Below are positions 61,031 through 64,000 of a stretch of DNA of 64,000 bases, piece after piece. Source of the stretch: Paenibacillus solanacearum (GTDB lineage Bacteria; Bacillota; Bacilli; Paenibacillales; NBRC-103111); contig NZ_CAJVAS010000001.1 of NCBI RefSeq assembly GCF_910593845.1, forward strand, positions 372,001-436,000. The letters run 5' to 3'. Made by a program: the position numbers and the translations under genes. How positions within the stretch are numbered: the stretch's first letter is position 1; each line of letters opens with the position of its first letter. Under the pieces are notes generated by a model. The model did not search any database, was not told the DNA's origin, and was given only the letters and a program-made list of their open reading frames with translations.

Positions 61031-62509
61031 ATGTCCGTCATTCAAGTCACGAATTTGACGTTTGCCTACGAGGGCAGCTACGATAACATATTTGACGATG
61101 TAAGCTTCCAGATCGATACCGACTGGCGATTGGGATTTACCGGCCGAAACGGGAGGGGAAAGACGACCTTCCTCAATCTGCTGCTCGGCAAATACGAATA
61201 TAGCGGGAGTATTTCCGCTACGGTCCAATTTGAATATTTTCCATTCCAGGTCGAAAACAAGGAAAACAACACGATTGATGTGATCGGCGACATGCATCCG
61301 GATTATGTACACTGGGAGCTGATGCGCGAGCTGTCGCTGCTGAGAGTGTCGGAGGACGTGCTGTACCGGCCGTTCGCGTCGCTGTCGAATGGCGAGCAGA
61401 CGAAAGTGATGCTTGCGGCGTTATTCTTAAAGGAGAATAGCTTTCTGTTAATCGACGAGCCGACGAACCATCTGGATATGCACGCAAGGAAAATCGTCAG
61501 CGACTATCTCAAGACGAAGAACGGCTTCATCCTCGTCTCTCACGACAGATCGTTTCTCGATAACTGCGTAGACCATATTTTGTCCATCAATAAGACGAAC
61601 ATCGAGATCCAGCAGGGGAACTTCTCCGACTGGTGGGAGAACAAACAGCGGCAGGACAGCTATGAGCTGGCGGAGAACGACAAGCTGAAAAAAGACATTT
61701 CCCGATTGTCGGAAGCGGCGAAGCGAACGAGCCATTGGTCACATGAAGTGGAAAAGACGAAAAACGGCACGAGAAATTCCGGCTCCAAAGTCGACAAAGG
61801 CTATGTCGGCCATAAAGCCGCAAAAATGATGAAGCGGTCCAAATCGATCGAGCAAAGACAGCATTCCGCGATCGAGGAAAAATCTAAATTGCTGAAAAAT
61901 ATCGAAAGCGCGGAAAACTTAAAGATTACCCAGCTCACGTATCACAAAAGCCGGCTGGCCGAGCTCGACCATGTCTCGATCTATTACGGCGACAAGACGG
62001 CCTGTCGCGATGTCAGCTTTACGATCGACCAGGGCGAGCGAATCGCGCTTGCCGGCCAAAACGGCTCGGGCAAATCGAGCGTTCTCAAGCTGATGTGCGG
62101 CGAAGCGTTGAACTATACCGGCACGTTCCGAATCGGCAGCCAGCTGAAAATATCGTACGTCTCCCAGGACACGTCCCACCTGCACGGTAATTTGACGGAT
62201 TACGCCAGAATCAGCGGGATTGATGAGAGCTTGTTCAAATCAATACTGCGTAAGCTGGACTTCGCGAGAGTGCAATTCGAGAAGGACATTTCGTCGTTCA
62301 GCGGCGGCCAGAAGAAGAAGGTGCTGATCGCCAAAAGCTTATGTGAGCAAGTGCATTTGCATATATGGGACGAACCGCTCAATTTCATCGACGTCATCTC
62401 CCGCATGCAGATCGAAGAGCTGCTGCTGGATTATTCCCCGACGATCCTGTTCGTGGAGCATGACAAGGAATTTTGCGAGAATGTCGCTACGAAGACCGTC
62501 GAGCTTTAA
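61031..62509 (+). CDS. Lsa-type ABC-F ribosomal protection protein
   Basis: This 492-residue protein has two ATPase domains and no membrane helix. The first has Walker A GRNGRGKTTFLNLLLG, signature LSNGEQTKVMLAALF and Walker B LLIDEPTNHLD. The second has GQNGSGKSSVLKLM and SFSGGQKKKVLIAKSLCEQVHLHIWDEPLNF. The N-terminus SVIQVTNLTFAYEGSYDNIFDDVSFQIDTDW is the Lsa/Vga pattern. A long charged interdomain linker (about 185-310) is the arm that reaches the ribosomal peptidyl-transferase centre. Members displace lincosamides, pleuromutilins and streptogramin A. The leader structure argues for antibiotic induction. ATG 61031 follows GGGGGGA. Confidence 0.9.
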   Translation: MSVIQVTNLTFAYEGSYDNIFDDVSFQIDTDWRLGFTGRNGRGKTTFLNLLLGKYEYSGSISATVQFEYFPFQVENKENNTIDVIGDMHPDYVHWELMRELSLLRVSEDVLYRPFASLSNGEQTKVMLAALFLKENSFLLIDEPTNHLDMHARKIVSDYLKTKNGFILVSHDRSFLDNCVDHILSINKTNIEIQQGNFSDWWENKQRQDSYELAENDKLKKDISRLSEAAKRTSHWSHEVEKTKNGTRNSGSKVDKGYVGHKAAKMMKRSKSIEQRQHSAIEEKSKLLKNIESAENLKITQLTYHKSRLAELDHVSIYYGDKTACRDVSFTIDQGERIALAGQNGSGKSSVLKLMCGEALNYTGTFRIGSQLKISYVSQDTSHLHGNLTDYARISGIDESLFKSILRKLDFARVQFEKDISSFSGGQKKKVLIAKSLCEQVHLHIWDEPLNFIDVISRMQIEELLLDYSPTILFVEHDKEFCENVATKTVEL

Positions 62510-62513
62510 ATGT

Positions 62514-62540
62514 AAAACGCGCGAACAGCGCGTTTTTTTG
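62514..62540. terminator. Intrinsic terminator between convergent genes
   Basis: AAAACGCGC (62514-62522) pairs with GCGCGTTTT (62528-62536), followed by further T residues. Confidence 0.88.
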
Positions 62541-62554
62541 TACCCGGCAAACGG

Positions 62555-63451
62555 TTATTTGCCGGACGGCAGACGGTATTTCACGCGGTACTCCCGCGGC
62601 GTCAGTCCGAGATAATGCTTGAACAGCTTGTTGTAATAGCTGAGGTCCTGAATTCCGACGCGTTCGGCCACATGGATGATCTTATCGTCGGTTTCGCGAA
62701 GCCATTTGAGCGAGGCGTGGATGCGGATTTCGTTGCGGTATTCAATGAATGTTTTGCCGACAGTCTGCTTGAACTTGGCGGTAAAGCTCGTCTGGCTCAT
62801 GCCGCACATCCGGCATACTTGCTCGAGGTTGATCTGCTGGTCGTAATGCTGGTCCAAATATTCGCACAGCTGGCGGATCGCCTTCGATTCGCTCGGGTGA
62901 GACATCGGCGCGACCGACCTTTCCTCGTAACAGCGGCTGAGCCACACGAGCAGCTCGATCAACAGTGCCTTAATCGAGATGCGGTAGCCCAGCGCTTTCT
63001 GGTTGAACTCCGCCGCGATCCGGTCCAGACGGCGCTTTACTTCCTGACCCTCCAGCGGCGTCAATTTCATGTGCGATTGAAAATCCGCGTTATGCCGCAG
63101 AAACGGCTCGACATAAAAGAAATTGACGAAGGGCGTAACGCTTGACAACGTTTGCAATTCGGAAGTAAGCAGCGAAGGGAGAAACAAAACATTGCAAATA
63201 TCGAGCGGCTTCGATCCCGTGACACGATAATCGTGCTCGATGAACGGCGGAATGACAAAAATATCGCCTGCCGAAATCGGATACGCATGCCCCTTGTACA
63301 CATGCTCCCCGCAGCCGTCAACGACATAAACAAGCTCAATAAAGTCATGGGTGTGAGGCTTGGAAGGGCGGTCCGGCATATTGCTGAACGGTACGACGGA
63401 GAATGGGAATTCTTCGCATTCCAGAAAGTAGCTTTTCTTATACAAATCCAT
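62555..63451 (-). CDS. AraC family transcriptional regulator
   Basis: This 298-residue regulator has an N-terminal cupin domain (KPHTHDFIELVYVVDGCGEHVYKGHAYPISAGDIFVIPPFIEH) and two C-terminal helix-turn-helix motifs (INLEQVCRMCGMSQTSFTAKFKQTVG, KIIHVAERVGIQDLSYYNKLFKHYLGLTPREYR). The cupin pattern is that of sugar-responsive regulators such as RhaS/MelR. ATG 63451 has AAGGTGG upstream; longer frames lack a ribosome binding site. Divergent from the rhamnosidase-like gene at 63657, its likely target. Confidence 0.88.
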   Translation of the reverse strand: MDLYKKSYFLECEEFPFSVVPFSNMPDRPSKPHTHDFIELVYVVDGCGEHVYKGHAYPISAGDIFVIPPFIEHDYRVTGSKPLDICNVLFLPSLLTSELQTLSSVTPFVNFFYVEPFLRHNADFQSHMKLTPLEGQEVKRRLDRIAAEFNQKALGYRISIKALLIELLVWLSRCYEERSVAPMSHPSESKAIRQLCEYLDQHYDQQINLEQVCRMCGMSQTSFTAKFKQTVGKTFIEYRNEIRIHASLKWLRETDDKIIHVAERVGIQDLSYYNKLFKHYLGLTPREYRVKYRLPSGK

Positions 63452-63656
63452 GACCGCATTCCACCTTTGTCCAAGAAAAATGCAGATGAAATTCAACGTT
63501 CTACTCTCCATTGTAGAGGAGCGAACCGGGAATGGCAATGAGTGGGAAAGGCAAATCGTCCAAATCATCCGGCAATCCCGCCAAGAAACCTTGGCGCAAG
63601 GACGGTAAAGTAGAAAATGAATTCAAAATGCAGGTTCAACTCGTGAGGAGAACGAT

Positions 63657-64000
63657 ATGGACAAAACATGGGAAGCGAAATGGATCATGGATGCGGCGTT
63701 TGGCGAATTGCGCCCCGTCGACGTGTTCCATAAAGAATCGGAGCCGTTCAAGCGTCCGGATATGCAGACAGAGCTGCACAATCGGCATATGCTGGTCAGA
63801 AAAAAATTTACGCTGGAAGGCGGTATCCGCACCGCCACCCTGGACATTACGGCGGACGACTACTACAAATTGTATGTTAACGGCCGGTTTGTCGGGCAAG
63901 GGCCTGCGCAGGCGAGCTACTATCACTATTACTACAACCGGTACGACATTGCTTCGTTCCTAACGGAAGGGGATAATGTGATCGCCGTTCATGTGTACTA
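63657..64000 (+). CDS. GH78-like alpha-L-rhamnosidase, 3' truncated by window edge
   Basis: The frame from ATG 63657 (GAGGAG upstream) stays open to the right edge, giving 114 codons. The visible part, KWIMDAAF at the start, RKKFTLEGGIRTATLDITADDYYKLYVNGRFVGQGPAQ and YNRYDIASFLTEGDNVIAVHVYY, is the N-terminal carbohydrate-binding domain found in GH78 alpha-L-rhamnosidases and in some other glycosidases. The catalytic domain is outside the window. Divergent AraC regulator next to it fits control of sugar catabolism. Confidence 0.72.
   Translation, partial: MDKTWEAKWIMDAAFGELRPVDVFHKESEPFKRPDMQTELHNRHMLVRKKFTLEGGIRTATLDITADDYYKLYVNGRFVGQGPAQASYYHYYYNRYDIASFLTEGDNVIAVHVY

Noticed and set aside
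63532-63656. Lys/Ser-rich plus-strand frame starting at 63532
   Set aside because: It runs into the rhamnosidase-like gene in another frame and has poor start signals; probably an untranslated leader.

Overview
The window reads as a chromosomal segment of a Paenibacillus-like member of the Firmicutes. The evidence is a moderately high GC content, strong GGAGG-type ribosome binding sites with frequent TTG/GTG starts, many orphan lipoprotein solute-binding proteins, a membrane-anchored AraC regulator of the YesN type beside a split LplB/YtcP-style permease pair, and abundant carbohydrate-active enzymes and small-molecule-modifying enzymes. No rRNA, tRNA, CRISPR array, phage or intact insertion sequence was seen. 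Both ends cut genes: a GH36-like alpha-galactosidase on the left and a GH78-like alpha-rhamnosidase on the right.

Layout. 1-4.4 kb: tail of a glycosidase, an AraC regulator, a solute-binding lipoprotein gene with a large internal deletion, and a DUF418 membrane protein. 4.6-7.8 kb: a zinc/cadmium efflux module, with a CzrA/SmtB-type ArsR sensor and a CadA-type P1B ATPase whose promoter carries an obvious operator. 8.0-14.0 kb: a ribosomal-peptide cluster for a linear azol(in)e-containing peptide of the heterocycloanthracin type: a Cys-rich precursor, an ocin-ThiF-like F protein, a YcaO cyclodehydratase ending in a PxPxP tail, and a tandem SagB-like dehydrogenase. 14-17 kb: small genes, including a MerR regulator with two SRPBCC proteins.

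17-27.4 kb is a LacI-controlled catabolic locus: ribokinase, LacI regulator, ADP-ribosylglycohydrolase-like enzyme, two Cys-type sulfatases, a solute-binding lipoprotein and a beta-helix lipoprotein, with three related CCGGTTCC operators. 27.5-34 kb holds an ANT(6)-like nucleotidyltransferase behind a possible leader peptide and anti-Shine-Dalgarno structure, hydrolases and kinases, a PhyH dioxygenase and a GntR/LacI-type regulator. 34.4-43 kb holds a lipoprotein and an importer operon (YesN-like regulator, two permeases, binding protein) that ends unusually with an amidohydrolase and a Rieske ferredoxin.

43-64 kb is a mosaic of regulators paired divergently with the genes they probably control (Lrp/hydrolase, MocR/EamA exporter, WYL/MFS exporter, XRE/SDR), acetyltransferases, a MEDS-domain histidine kinase, a transglutaminase-like protein, and an Lsa-type ABC-F antibiotic-resistance gene. 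The ABC-F gene is preceded by a leader whose segments form mutually exclusive hairpins around a five-codon micro-ORF. Several genes carry probable frameshifts. All calls rest on motif recognition by eye; no database search was run.
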